Assembly: GCA_030038215.1 (NCBI GenBank) | Contig: JASHPI010000031.1 | Span: 1 to 33,248 of the forward strand | DNA length: 33,248 nt | Source of the DNA: Vulcanimicrobiota bacterium | GTDB lineage: Bacteria; Vulcanimicrobiota; Vulcanimicrobiia; Vulcanimicrobiales; Vulcanimicrobiaceae | Direction of reading: 5' to 3' | Part shown: piece by piece, positions 9,243 to 20,060 of the stretch | How the letters are laid out: every line of letters starts with the position of its first letter | Position numbering within the stretch: position 1 is the first letter of the stretch | The notes under the pieces: model-generated | Databases searched by the model: none | Seen by the model: the letters and a program-made list of their open reading frames with translations, nothing else | What the model was told of the DNA's origin: nothing | Translations under genes and position numbers: made by a program

Positions 9243-9596
9243 TTGATTCCAATTCTTCTCGCCGCCGCGGCCGTACCGTCGCCGGCCGCTGCGCCCGTTG
9301 CGCCAGCTGCTCCTCCACTTCCCGTCGCCTCTCCCGCGCCGACGCCGATCGCACAGCATTGGCCGTGGCTGACGCACGGTATCGCGGGCATCTTCGTCGT
9401 CTCAGCGATTGCACTGATCTTCTTGTTGGCGATTCAGACGACCAAACAAGAGGGGCTGACCGGTTCGATCGGCGGCCGCGTCGAGTCCACCTATCGCGGA
9501 CGCCTCGGCGCCGACGAGCAGCTCAAGCGATTCACCGGATGGGTTGCAGTCACGTTTGTCGTCATGGCCTTCATTCTGTCGCTGACGGGAATCTAG
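9243..9596 (+). CDS. secG: Preprotein translocase subunit SecG with Ala/Pro-rich N-terminal extension
   Basis: Two TM helices with SecG-like IFLLAIQTTKQEGLTGSIGG...YRGRLGADEQLKRFTGWVAVTFVVMAFILSL. Confidence 0.78.
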   Translation: MIPILLAAAAVPSPAAAPVAPAAPPLPVASPAPTPIAQHWPWLTHGIAGIFVVSAIALIFLLAIQTTKQEGLTGSIGGRVESTYRGRLGADEQLKRFTGWVAVTFVVMAFILSLTGI

Positions 9597-9629
9597 GGCT
9601 TCTCGAGCGCCGCTTGTGAAGAGCCGGTA

Positions 9630-10654
<1,025 letters not shown>

Positions 10655-10655
<1 letters not shown>

Positions 10656-11659
10656 TGAGCGGCGCTCTGATCGAGGTCAACGAGCTCGTCAAATACTTTC
10701 CGATCTATGCGGGGTTAACGTCGCGGCACGTCGCCGACGTACGCGCCGTCGACGGCGTGAGCTTTGCGATCGAACAAGGCGAAACGCTCGGACTGGTCGG
10801 AGAGTCAGGTTCGGGCAAGACGACACTTGGGCGCTTTCTGCTGCGGCTGCTGCCGGCCACTCGTGGGGAAGTCATCTTCGAGCAGCAGAACGTGCTGACG
10901 CTCAAGCGCCGCGAGCTTCGGCGCCTGCGCAGCGCGATGCAGATTATCTTTCAGGATCCGTTCGCCTCGCTCAATCCGCGCATGACCGTCGGCGAGATCA
11001 TCGCCGAGCCCTTGCGAATCCACGGTTTGGCAAACGGCAAACAGGTCGACGCACGCGTGCGCGAGCTGCTCGAGCTGGTCGGGCTGCAGCCCTACCACGC
11101 GAACCGCTATCCCCACGAGTTTTCCGGCGGACAGCGCCAGCGGGTTGGTATCGCGCGCGCCTTAGCCGTCAATCCGCGGTTCGTCGTCTGCGACGAACCC
11201 GTCTCGGCGCTCGACGTCTCGATTCAGGCCCAGGTCATCAACCTGCTCGAGGACTTGCAGGCGAAGTTCAAGCTGACCTACCTTTTTATAGCGCACGACC
11301 TGTCGGTCGTCCGCCACATTGCTCGCCGTGTCGCAGTGATGTACGTCGGCAAGATCGTCGAACTTGCCGACCGCGAGGCCCTCTATCAAAATCCACTCCA
11401 CCCGTATACGCAGGCGCTGCTTTCGGCGATCCCGATCCCCGACCCGGTGCTGGAGAGCCGCCGCAAGCGCGTCGTCCTCACCGGTGACATTCCGTCACCC
11501 GTGAACCCCCCCTCGGGATGCCGCTTTCATACGCGCTGTCCGGTCGCCTTCGATCGCTGCTCCCGTGAAGAGCCGCCGCTCAAGGAGTACGCGCCTGGGC
11601 ACTTCGCAGCATGCCACTGGGTGGAAGAGCACCAGGGCCAAGCGCCGGCCCTCACCTAG
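10655..11659 (+). CDS. oppF: Oligopeptide/dipeptide ABC transporter ATP-binding protein (OppF-like)
   Basis: TGATG overlap with opp[61 protein letters not shown]. Confidence 0.9.
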
Positions 11660-11682
11660 AAGCGTCGGCGCCTACTAACAAG

Positions 11683-11709
11683 ATGGGCGATCGCTCTGCG
11701 ATCGCCCAT
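11683..11709. terminator. Perfect stem-loop (12-bp stem, 3-nt loop) between convergent oppF and H1-like gene; candidate bidirectional terminator
   Basis: atgggcgatcgc-tct-gcgatcgcccat followed by tattt. Located between converging stop codons. Confidence 0.7.
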
Positions 11710-11727
11710 TATTTGAGTATGGACTGC

Positions 11728-12102
11728 CTAGGCTTTCTTCTTACGCCCGCGTTTGCGCGCGGCTTTGCGCACCTTGCGCGCTACCTTCCTGCCGGCGGCC
11801 TTTTTCTTGCGTCCAGCCTTGCGCGCGGCCTTGCGCACCTTGCGGCCGGCCTTGCGCGTCTTGCGCGCTGCCTTTCTGCCGGCGGCCTTTTTCTTGCGGC
11901 CCGCTTTGCGCGCGGTCTTGCGCACCTTGCGCGCTACTTTACGGCCTGCGGCCTTTTTCTTACGTCCACCCTTGCGCGCGCCTTTCTTGCGTCCATTGGC
12001 CGCCTTTTTGGCGCCCCCCGCGGCCGCTTTGCGCCGACGCGCTTTACGGCGTGGTTTAGGCTCTTCGACCGCCGGGCTGTCCATCATGGAATCGGAGTCC
12101 AT
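11728..12102 (-). CDS. Histone H1-like Lys/Arg/Ala-rich nucleoid protein
   Basis: Acidic N-terminus MDSDSMMDSPAVEEP, then repeats of GRKKKAAGRKVARKVRK. Strong AGGAGG SD upstream of the ATG. Confidence 0.8.
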   Translation of the reverse strand: MDSDSMMDSPAVEEPKPRRKARRRKAAAGGAKKAANGRKKGARKGGRKKKAAGRKVARKVRKTARKAGRKKKAAGRKAARKTRKAGRKVRKAARKAGRKKKAAGRKVARKVRKAARKRGRKKKA

Positions 12103-12114
12103 TCATTCCTCCTC

Positions 12115-12128
12115 GTCCCCCGGGGGAC
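12115..12128. promoter_or_regulatory. Perfect 14-bp palindrome GTCCCCCGGGGGAC upstream of the H1-like start codon
   Basis: Self-complementary sequence in the leader/RBS region of the minus-strand H1-like gene. Confidence 0.4.
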
Positions 12129-12250
12129 GATAATCGCTAGTAGAAAGCGCTATCGCGCTTTTGAGCGCATCATAGAGGATTTTTTCAAATGATGCAACGT
12201 CTGGCGCGCGCGTACCCGCGTTGCGCACGCGCGCGACAAACGCTGCGAAT

Positions 12251-12279
12251 TTGCCGGGTCTTGACCCCGGCGGTATACT
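12251..12279 (+). promoter_or_regulatory. Putative sigma-70-type promoter for topA (-35 TTGCCG, 17 bp, -10 TATACT)
   Basis: ttgccg at 12251-12256 and tatact at 12274-12279, spacer 17 bp. The -10 ends 7 nt before the GTG at 12287. Confidence 0.5.
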
Positions 12280-12286
12280 AGGCCCC

Positions 12287-14416
12287 GTGAAAAAGCCCCT
12301 GATCATCGTGGAATCGCCGGCAAAGGCGCGGACCATCAAGAAGTTCTTGCCCGCGCGCTATGCGGTAAAGGCGTCCGTCGGGCACGTGCGCGATCTTCCC
12401 AAGAGCACGCTCGGGGTCGACGTCGAGCACGATTTCGCGCCAAAGTACTTGACGATTAAGGGGAAGGCCGACGTAATAAAAGAGCTGCGGACCGCGGCGA
12501 AAAGCGCGACCGACGTATATCTTGCGACGGACCCGGATCGCGAGGGCGAGGCAATCGCTTGGCACCTGGCCGAACTGCTCAAACTGCCGCAGCCCAAGCG
12601 GATCGAGTTGCACGAGATCACAAAAGAAGCAGCGCTGGCGGCCCTCAAGCACCCGCATCACATCAACATGGGCCGCGTCAACGCGCAGCAGGCGCGGCGC
12701 ATTCTCGACCGGCTCGTCGGTTACAAAATCTCACCGTTGCTTTGGGCCAAGGTCCGCGGCGGCCTTTCGGCGGGGCGGGTGCAGTCGGTCGCGGTCAAGC
12801 TCATCGTCGATCGTGAACGCGAGATCGAAGCTTTCGTACCAAGAGAGTACTGGAGCATCACCGCCCTGCTCGCGAGCGAGCGCGATCCCCAGACGCCCTT
12901 CTCGGCCGATCTGCTAAGCCGCCATGGCGAGAAGCTCGAAGTCGGTAATCAAGAGGAAGCCGACGCGGTCTTGCGAGCGCTCGACGGCGCCGCTTATCGC
13001 ATTTCGTCGATCAAAAAACGGGAGGTCCGGCGCAACGCACCGGCGCCGTTCACGACATCGACGTTGCAGCAGGAAGCCTCACGAAAACTGCGGATGCGCG
13101 TCCGGCGCGCGATGCAAATTGCGCAGGCGCTGTACGAGGGGATCGACCTCGGCGGCAGCGAGGGAACCGTCGGACTCATCACTTATATGCGCACCGATTC
13201 GACCCGCATCAGCGATCAGGCCCGAGAGGCGGCCCGCGAGTTCATCGTCGATGCCTACGGTGAAGGGTTCCACGGCGGTCGCCGCCATCGAATCCGCGAA
13301 GGCGCGCAAGACGCCCACGAGGCAATTCGCCCGACGTCGGTGCTGCGAACGCCCGAACGGCTCGCCGGCGTCCTTAAGCGCGAGGAGCTTCGTCTCTATA
13401 CCATGATCTGGGAGCGCTTCGTCGCCTCGCAGATGGCCGCGGCCCTGTTCGATCAGACGACGGTCGACGTGTCGGCCGGTGAGTATGGTTTCCGCGCCAC
13501 CGGAACGGTGATGCGCTTCCCGGGCTTCATGCGAGTCTACGAAGAGGGCAAGGATGACGAAGGCGAGGCAGCGTCCGCAGCCGAGGGCAACGGCGCTCCC
13601 CGCGGCAAGGGCCGCGCGCGCCTCCCGGAGCTATCCGAGGGGGAGATGCTCGACTGCCGCAAGCTCGAGTCGAAACAGCACTTCACCGAGCCGCCGCCGC
13701 GTTACACTGAAGCGGCGCTGGTGAAGGCGCTCGAGGAGAACGGGATCGGACGGCCTTCGACCTACTCCACGATCGTCGAAACGATTCAGGCTCGCGGTTA
13801 TGTCGGCCAACGCGAGCGGCGTTTCGTTCCAACCGAGATCGGTGTTGCGGTCAACGACTTACTGGTCGAGCACTTTCCGAAGATCGTCAATCTCGACTTC
13901 ACCGCGGGAATGGAGGGGGATCTCGACAAGGTTGCCGAGGGACACGAAGACTGGGTTGGACTGCTGCGCCGCTTCTATGGCCCATTCGAGAGCGAGCTGG
14001 AAGTCGCCGAGAAGAAGCTGCCTCGCCTCGAACTGCGCGACGAGCCCACCGACGAGATCTGTCCCAATTGCGGGCGGCCGATGGTGATCAAGACCGGACG
14101 CTTTGGGCGATTCATCTCCTGCACCGGCTATCCGGAGTGCAAAACGACCAAACCAATCGTCAAGGAGACCGGCGCGAAGTGCCCCAAAGACGGCGGCGCA
14201 ATCGTGGAACGGCGCTCCAAACGCGGACGAACCTTTTACGGCTGCGTCAACTATCCGGCGTGCGATTTCATCTCGTGGGATCCGGTCGCCCAAGAACGCT
14301 GCCCAGTCTGCGGCTCCCACGTGGTTTCCAAGTCCCGCCGCGGTGACAATCCGCGGCTCGAGTGTGCCAGCGATCGCACCCACCCTGTCGCGGAGCGAGA
14401 AGTCGTCGAAGTGTGA
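12287..14416 (+). CDS. topA: DNA topoisomerase I
   Basis: VKKPLIIVESPAKARTIKKFL, ATDPDREGEAIAWHL, ITYMRTDSTRIS, plus three C-terminal Cys-rich zinc finger-type segments (CPNCGRPM..., CPKDGG..., CPVCGSH...). Confidence 0.97.
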   Translation: MKKPLIIVESPAKARTIKKFLPARYAVKASVGHVRDLPKSTLGVDVEHDFAPKYLTIKGKADVIKELRTAAKSATDVYLATDPDREGEAIAWHLAELLKLPQPKRIELHEITKEAALAALKHPHHINMGRVNAQQARRILDRLVGYKISPLLWAKVRGGLSAGRVQSVAVKLIVDREREIEAFVPREYWSITALLASERDPQTPFSADLLSRHGEKLEVGNQEEADAVLRALDGAAYRISSIKKREVRRNAPAPFTTSTLQQEASRKLRMRVRRAMQIAQALYEGIDLGGSEGTVGLITYMRTDSTRISDQAREAAREFIVDAYGEGFHGGRRHRIREGAQDAHEAIRPTSVLRTPERLAGVLKREELRLYTMIWERFVASQMAAALFDQTTVDVSAGEYGFRATGTVMRFPGFMRVYEEGKDDEGEAASAAEGNGAPRGKGRARLPELSEGEMLDCRKLESKQHFTEPPPRYTEAALVKALEENGIGRPSTYSTIVETIQARGYVGQRERRFVPTEIGVAVNDLLVEHFPKIVNLDFTAGMEGDLDKVAEGHEDWVGLLRRFYGPFESELEVAEKKLPRLELRDEPTDEICPNCGRPMVIKTGRFGRFISCTGYPECKTTKPIVKETGAKCPKDGGAIVERRSKRGRTFYGCVNYPACDFISWDPVAQERCPVCGSHVVSKSRRGDNPRLECASDRTHPVAEREVVEV

Positions 14417-15822
14417 TCCGGCTGACGGTGATCGGCGGCGGTTTGGCCGGCTGTGAGGCGGCGTGGCAGGCAGCGCGTTGCGGCGTCGAGGTCGATCTCT
14501 ACGAGATGCGTCCCCGGCGCAGCGGTCCGGCGCACAAGACGGACCGGCTGGCCGAGCTGGTCTGTAGCAACTCGCTGCGGGGCGCGTCGCTCGAAAACGC
14601 GGTTGGACTTCTCAAAGAGGAGCTCGCGCGACTCGACTCCCTCATCGTAACCTCGGCGCGGGCGACGGCAGTGCCGGCAGGCGGTGCGCTTGCCGTCGAT
14701 CGCGAGCGATTTGCCGCGCTGGTCGAGTCGCGCATCGCCGGCGAGTCCGGAATTCGCCTGCATCGAGAAGAGGTGCGCACAATTCCCGGCGACCGGCCGG
14801 CGATCGTCGCGTGCGGTCCACTGCCGGCCGAGGCGCTGCTGGATTCAATCGCCGGAGCGATTGGCGGTGGGGGCTTGGAAACTCAGCTCCCGAGTTTGCT
14901 CCATTACTTCGATGCAGCCTCGCCGATCGTCGCTGCCGACTCGGTCGATGAATCGGTCATGTATTGGAAGTCGCGATACGACAAAGGCGACCCCTGGACG
15001 GGGTCGGGGCAGGCTGACTACCTCAACATCCCGCTCGATCGCGAACAGTACGCGCGACTGGTGCAGGATCTGCGGACGCTCGAGCGTCACGAGCCCAAGA
15101 GTTTTGAAGCGGCGAAGTATTTCGAGGGATGTCTGCCGATCGAAGAGATGGCCGACCGCGGGGATGACGTGTTGCGCTTTGGTCCACTGAAACCCGTCGG
15201 TCTGCGCGATCCGCGAACCGGGAAAACGCCGCATGCGGTCGTGCAGCTGCGTAAGGAGAACGCCGAAGCAACCGCCTATAACTTAGTCGGCTTTCAGACG
15301 CGCCTTTCGTGGCCGTCTCAGCGCGAGGCGTTCGGCCGCCTTCCGGGATTGCAGCGTGCCGAGTGGCTACGTCTGGGCGTCGTGCATCGCAACGCGTTTA
15401 TCGATTCACCGCGACTGCTCGACGCTCGCCTGAAGCTGAGCTCGAGCCGAGCGACGTATTTTGCCGGTCAGATTACCGGCGCCGAGGGCTACGTCGAGGC
15501 GGCGGCGTGCGGAGCGATGGCGGGAATTCACGCTGCGCGCGCGATCTTGGGGCTGGCGCCGGCGGACGTCCCACGCGAGAGCGCGTTAGGCGCCGTGGTC
15601 GCGCATCTGCTGAATGTGCAAACACCCGACTTTCAACCAGCGAACGTCACGTGGGCCTACTTCCCGCCGTTAGACCCCGGTTTGACGCATAGCTTATCAA
15701 AGGGCGACAAAAAAGGGAGACGGCGGCTCATGGCCGAGCGTGCGCTCGCGTCGGTCGACGCCTGGCGCGCGTCGCTCGAGTCCCAAGCGTTCGAAACTCT
15801 CTCTCCGGTGGCCGGGTATTGA
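14413..15822 (+). CDS. trmFO: Methylenetetrahydrofolate-tRNA-(uracil-5-)-methyltransferase TrmFO
   Basis: GTG start overlapping the topA stop. [24 protein letters not shown]...[34 protein letters not shown]. Confidence 0.96.
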   Translation: MIRLTVIGGGLAGCEAAWQAARCGVEVDLYEMRPRRSGPAHKTDRLAELVCSNSLRGASLENAVGLLKEELARLDSLIVTSARATAVPAGGALAVDRERFAALVESRIAGESGIRLHREEVRTIPGDRPAIVACGPLPAEALLDSIAGAIGGGGLETQLPSLLHYFDAASPIVAADSVDESVMYWKSRYDKGDPWTGSGQADYLNIPLDREQYARLVQDLRTLERHEPKSFEAAKYFEGCLPIEEMADRGDDVLRFGPLKPVGLRDPRTGKTPHAVVQLRKENAEATAYNLVGFQTRLSWPSQREAFGRLPGLQRAEWLRLGVVHRNAFIDSPRLLDARLKLSSSRATYFAGQITGAEGYVEAAACGAMAGIHAARAILGLAPADVPRESALGAVVAHLLNVQTPDFQPANVTWAYFPPLDPGLTHSLSKGDKKGRRRLMAERALASVDAWRASLESQAFETLSPVAGY

Positions 15823-15829
15823 CCCAGGC

Positions 15830-16360
15830 ATGAAGATACGCTCGACGACGATCCTCGCGGTGCGCCGCGACGGGCGGCTTGCCATCGCCGGCGACGGGCA
15901 AGTTACGCTCGACCGGACGATCGTGAAACACGGAGCCCGCAAAGTGCGCAAGGTCGCGGGCGGCGGCGTTTTAGCCGGATTTGCCGGCTCGGCCGCCGAC
16001 GGCATCACGTTGCTAGAAAAGTTTGAAGGCAAGTTCGGTGAGTACAAAGACATCACGCGCGCCGCGGTCGAGCTCGCCAAGGACTGGCGCCAAGACCGCG
16101 CGCTGCGCCGGCTCGAAGCCTTGATGATCGTAGGCAATCCGGAGCATCTGTTCGTGTTGTCTGGAACCGGCGACGTGATCGAGCCCGACGAGGGGATCGC
16201 CGCGATCGGCAGCGGCGGGCCGTACGCGCAGGCGGCAGCCGCAGCGCTACTGCGTAATAGCGCGTTGCCCGCCGGGGAAATCGCGCGCAAAGCGCTCGAG
16301 ATCGCGTCTGAAATCTGCATTTACACCAACGACGACATCATCGTGGAGAGCCTTCCATGA
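15830..16360 (+). CDS. hslV: ATP-dependent protease peptidase subunit HslV
   Basis: [72 protein letters not shown]. Confidence 0.95.
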   Translation: MKIRSTTILAVRRDGRLAIAGDGQVTLDRTIVKHGARKVRKVAGGGVLAGFAGSAADGITLLEKFEGKFGEYKDITRAAVELAKDWRQDRALRRLEALMIVGNPEHLFVLSGTGDVIEPDEGIAAIGSGGPYAQAAAAALLRNSALPAGEIARKALEIASEICIYTNDDIIVESLP

Positions 16361-17799
16361 CGACCGCGCTCGCAACGACCCTTGACCCGGCCACCTTGAC
16401 GCCCCGGCAAATCGTCACAGAGCTCGATAAGTACATTGTTGGGCAGAGCAAGGCCAAACGTTCGGTTGCAATCGCGCTGCGCAATCGGTACCGGCGCGCG
16501 CACGCGCGCGAGGATCTGCGCGATGAGATTACGCCAAAGAACATTCTCATGATCGGCCCGACTGGAGTCGGCAAGACCGAGATCGCTCGCCGTCTCGCGG
16601 CGTTGGTCGGCGCGCCGTTCGTGAAGGTCGAGGCAACCAAATACACCGAGGTCGGATACGTCGGACGCGACGTGGAGTCAATGGTGCGGGATCTCGTCGA
16701 GGCTTCGATCCGCACCGTGACCGACGAACGGCGCGCGGAAGTGCGCGAGTTGGCCTTCCGTCAAGCCGTCGAACACGTCATCGACGTCCTTCATCCCGAG
16801 ACCCGTCCGCCCTCGGCGCAGTCGCAGGGCAATCCGTTAGGAGCGGCGCTCGGCTCGATCTTCGGCAGTGGTTACTCCGCGCAACAGCAAACGCACGCCC
16901 CGCCGTCGGCAGCCGTTTCGGCCGAGGCGCAACGCGTGCGCGAGCAAACGCGCGGCGAGATCGAGCGAGGTTTCTACGACGTGCGCTTGATCGAAATCGA
17001 AGTGGAAGAAACGCCAAGCGTCCCGATCGGCGTGATCGGCGGCGGAATGGATCAGAGCGGCGATCTCGGCGAGATGCTGGGCGGAATTCTGCCGAAACGG
17101 CGCACGCGCAAACGCGTTACGGTCGCCGAGGCCCTACGCATATTCGAACAGGAAGAGGCCGCCAAGCTAATCGACATGGACGCAGTCAAACGCGAGGCGC
17201 TGCGGCGCGCAGGCGAAGACGGAATCATCTTCATCGACGAAATCGACAAAGTCGCCGGCTCGCAGCAGCGCGGCGGCCCGGATGTTTCGCGCGAAGGCGT
17301 CCAGCGCGATATCCTGCCAATCGTCGAAGGCTCGACGGTTACGACCAAGTACGGCGCCATCAAGACCGACCACATCCTTTTCATAGCGGCCGGGGCGTTC
17401 CACATCAGCAAACCCTCGGATCTGATTCCGGAGCTGCAAGGGCGCTTGCCGATCCGAGTCGAGCTCGACTCCCTCACCGCCGAAGACTTCAAGACCATCC
17501 TGACCCAACCCAAGAACGCGCTCGTCGAACAGTACAAGGCACTGCTTGCGACCGAAAACGTGACGCTTGACTTTCGCCCCGACGCTATCGAGCAGCTGGC
17601 CACGTTTGCAATGAAGGTAAACGAGCAGACCGAGAACATCGGCGCCCGCCGGCTCCACACCGTCCTCGAGCGCGTGCTCGAGGACATCAGCTTCGAGGCG
17701 CCCGAACGAACCGGGACGGTCGTGATCGACGGCGAGTATGTTCGGCAGCGGCTGGCCGACGTCGTGGCCAACGCCGACCTTTCTGGGTACATTCTCTAA
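16357..17799 (+). CDS. hslU: ATP-dependent protease ATPase subunit HslU
   Basis: ATGA overlap with hsl[80 protein letters not shown]. Confidence 0.97.
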   Translation: MTTALATTLDPATLTPRQIVTELDKYIVGQSKAKRSVAIALRNRYRRAHAREDLRDEITPKNILMIGPTGVGKTEIARRLAALVGAPFVKVEATKYTEVGYVGRDVESMVRDLVEASIRTVTDERRAEVRELAFRQAVEHVIDVLHPETRPPSAQSQGNPLGAALGSIFGSGYSAQQQTHAPPSAAVSAEAQRVREQTRGEIERGFYDVRLIEIEVEETPSVPIGVIGGGMDQSGDLGEMLGGILPKRRTRKRVTVAEALRIFEQEEAAKLIDMDAVKREALRRAGEDGIIFIDEIDKVAGSQQRGGPDVSREGVQRDILPIVEGSTVTTKYGAIKTDHILFIAAGAFHISKPSDLIPELQGRLPIRVELDSLTAEDFKTILTQPKNALVEQYKALLATENVTLDFRPDAIEQLATFAMKVNEQTENIGARRLHTVLERVLEDISFEAPERTGTVVIDGEYVRQRLADVVANADLSGYIL

Positions 17800-17871
17800 G
17801 CATTTTCACATTCGCCCAGGCAGGGTCCGGACGCCGCAGCTAGGATGCTAGGGGAAAAGGATGACACAGCT

Positions 17872-18414
17872 ATGAGAAAGTCAACGGGCGCTCTTTTCTT
17901 CCTCGGCATTGCCGCCTTGGCCACGCTCGTCGCCTGCAATGGCAACGGCATAGGTGGCTCGCCCTCGCCGACGACGCCGCCGGGAACCGGCATGAACTGC
18001 GGCGGTCCTCCATCCGCCAACCAGATGGAAGTGCTCTTCCCGATCCCGGGGAGCAAGCACGCGCCGGCGGCCCTGGAAAACGTGTACGTGTCCACCAAGG
18101 GTCAGCTGCCGCCGAGCAACGACTTCGACTTCTATCTCGTGCAGACGAATGGCGACTCGACGTTTACGTCGCCCTTCTTCGGGATCGCACTGAAGAACAT
18201 ACCGACGCCGCACGCGACGCCCAGTTACTCCGGCGCAGTCTATTATGCGTCGACGATCGCCGGCCCGTCCGGGTCGACGTACATCATCGGTGCGCACCAG
18301 GACGTGGAACTGCTGTGGAACGACGGCGGGACCGGGTGCACGCCGCATAAGATCGTCAGCACGTTCAGGACCGGCTCCGGCACCAGTTCCAGCGCGAAGT
18401 TACTGCAGCGCTGA
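17872..18414 (+). CDS. Hypothetical lipoprotein
   Basis: Signal peptide MRKSTGALFFLGIAALATLVAC (lipobox LVAC) followed by a secreted-type domain. Confidence 0.7.
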   Translation: MRKSTGALFFLGIAALATLVACNGNGIGGSPSPTTPPGTGMNCGGPPSANQMEVLFPIPGSKHAPAALENVYVSTKGQLPPSNDFDFYLVQTNGDSTFTSPFFGIALKNIPTPHATPSYSGAVYYASTIAGPSGSTYIIGAHQDVELLWNDGGTGCTPHKIVSTFRTGSGTSSSAKLLQR

Positions 18415-18431
18415 TCCGACGGCGGATCGCT

Positions 18432-20060
18432 TTGGGCGGGCTCGCGGCATTCGCGGGCCCGCTCGTCGTTTTTCTCGCTTCGCTCGACCCTGACGTCGGC
18501 TTCTGGGATACGGCGGAGATGAACACGGTCCCGTACATCTTGGGACTGGCGCATCCGACCGGCTTCCCCGCCGAGATCCTGACCGGCTGGCTCTTCTCGC
18601 ATGCGTTGCCGTTCGGCGCGGTCGCACTGCGGCTGTCGCTCCTGAATGCTCTGGAGATGGCCGGTGCCAGTCTGTTGGCGTATCTCTTCGTTCAACGCGA
18701 AACGCGGAACAATCCATTGGCGCTATTGGCGGCCTTCGGTTTTACCCTAACGCCGGTGGTCTGGCAACATGCAATCCACACCGACGTCATGAGTCTCACG
18801 GTTCTGCTTGTCGCCGCAACGCTATTGCTGGCGCGGCAATGGTGGCGCAACGCGCAGGCGCGACACCTCTACGCGGCCGCGCTCACCGGCGGGCTCGCCG
18901 CCGGAACCCACGGAGCGGCGCTGCTTTACATGCTCGCTCCGGCGATCGTCGTTACGCGGAGATTCTTCGACCAGAGGCTCAAACGCAGCTGCCTCGCGGC
19001 GTTGCTGATCTTCGCGGGGACTGCCGCAGCAGTCTACGCGTACCTTCCGCTCCGCTCGGCCTACGTCGTTGCGCACGCACTCGATCCTACCGCTCGCCTC
19101 GGGCTGCCGCCGGGACGGCCGTTCTGGGATTGGGGCGATCCGCGCTCGCCCAGCGGCTTTATCGACGTCATCAGCGGCCGGGACATCGGGACCGGAGGTG
19201 CGGCGTCGGGGTACCTGCGGCCCACGCTGATCCCACACGATCTCGCCTATGGGGCACGCGCACTGCGCGTGGGAATGGGGCCGGCGCTAGCGTTCATCGT
19301 TGCGGCGCTTTGCGTCGCCGCGCTCTTCGAAGACGCGCGGCTCGCGATCTTCCTGCTTGCTCCGACCGCGTTCGTGACGCCGTTTATTGCAAACTTTGCC
19401 GTCGAGTCGGATCCGCAGCGCTACTACATCCTGCCGATATGGGGATTGTGGATTGCTGCGGCGATCGGAGCATTCGGCTTGCTCGGCCGCCTCGCGCGCT
19501 TGGATCCTGAGCATCGGCTGCGTACCGCCGGCGTGCTATGTATCGTCGGCGCGCTCGTGCTCTGGCAGCTCCTCTCCCATCGCGCAATCTTCGCCGACCG
19601 CAGCGATCGGCTCGGGGCGAGCTACATTGCAGCATTGCTTGCGCGGACTCCGTCCGACGCGATCATCATTGCGCCGTGGGACTACGCGACGCCGATCGCC
19701 TACGCTGCGTATGTCGAGTCCAAAACCGGCGCGCGAATCCTCGTGCCCGGCGAGGCCGACGCGATGCGCGCGCGTATCCCAGGTTGGCTTGCCGCGCGTC
19801 CGGTCTACGGCGTCTCCGAACGCGCCCCGGCGCTCCCGGCGCAGTATGTCTGCAATTTCAACGTCATCCCGGGATCGGCGCGCGACCCTAAACTCTACCG
19901 AATCGACGGCCGGCAGCCGGGCTCGCCGGGGATGATGCCGAATAGGCCGCGGCTATGCCCTACATTCGCGAGATCGTCGGCCAAGATCACCCGACGTTAC
20001 GCAAAGTCGCCAAGCGCGTCGAGCCCAGGGAGATCGACGAGCCGCTCTTTCAGCAGCTGA
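18432..20060 (+). CDS. DUF2723-type multi-TM membrane protein (glycosyltransferase-like fold)
   Basis: DVGFWDTAEMNTVPYILGLAHPTGFPAEILTGWLFSHALPFG...LTPVVWQHAIHTDVMSLT...GGLAAGTHGAALLYM is characteristic of DUF2723. The C-terminus overlaps def. Confidence 0.8.
   Translation: MGGLAAFAGPLVVFLASLDPDVGFWDTAEMNTVPYILGLAHPTGFPAEILTGWLFSHALPFGAVALRLSLLNALEMAGASLLAYLFVQRETRNNPLALLAAFGFTLTPVVWQHAIHTDVMSLTVLLVAATLLLARQWWRNAQARHLYAAALTGGLAAGTHGAALLYMLAPAIVVTRRFFDQRLKRSCLAALLIFAGTAAAVYAYLPLRSAYVVAHALDPTARLGLPPGRPFWDWGDPRSPSGFIDVISGRDIGTGGAASGYLRPTLIPHDLAYGARALRVGMGPALAFIVAALCVAALFEDARLAIFLLAPTAFVTPFIANFAVESDPQRYYILPIWGLWIAAAIGAFGLLGRLARLDPEHRLRTAGVLCIVGALVLWQLLSHRAIFADRSDRLGASYIAALLARTPSDAIIIAPWDYATPIAYAAYVESKTGARILVPGEADAMRARIPGWLAARPVYGVSERAPALPAQYVCNFNVIPGSARDPKLYRIDGRQPGSPGMMPNRPRLCPTFARSSAKITRRYAKSPSASSPGRSTSRSFSS

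Noticed and set aside
11728-12102. CRISPR-like or satellite array in the repetitive region
   Set aside because: Repeats are codon-phased and encode a basic protein; no regular spacer structure.
11611-12192. Plus-strand ORFs 11611-12192 and 11753-12133 with hydrophobic Leu/Ala/Phe repeats
   Set aside because: These are the reverse complement of the Lys/Arg/Ala repeat gene, which has the strong SD and start on the minus strand.
12261-12279. TTGACC at 12261 as the topA -35 box
   Set aside because: Spacing to TATACT is only about 7 bp, too short; TTGCCG at 12251 gives 17 bp.
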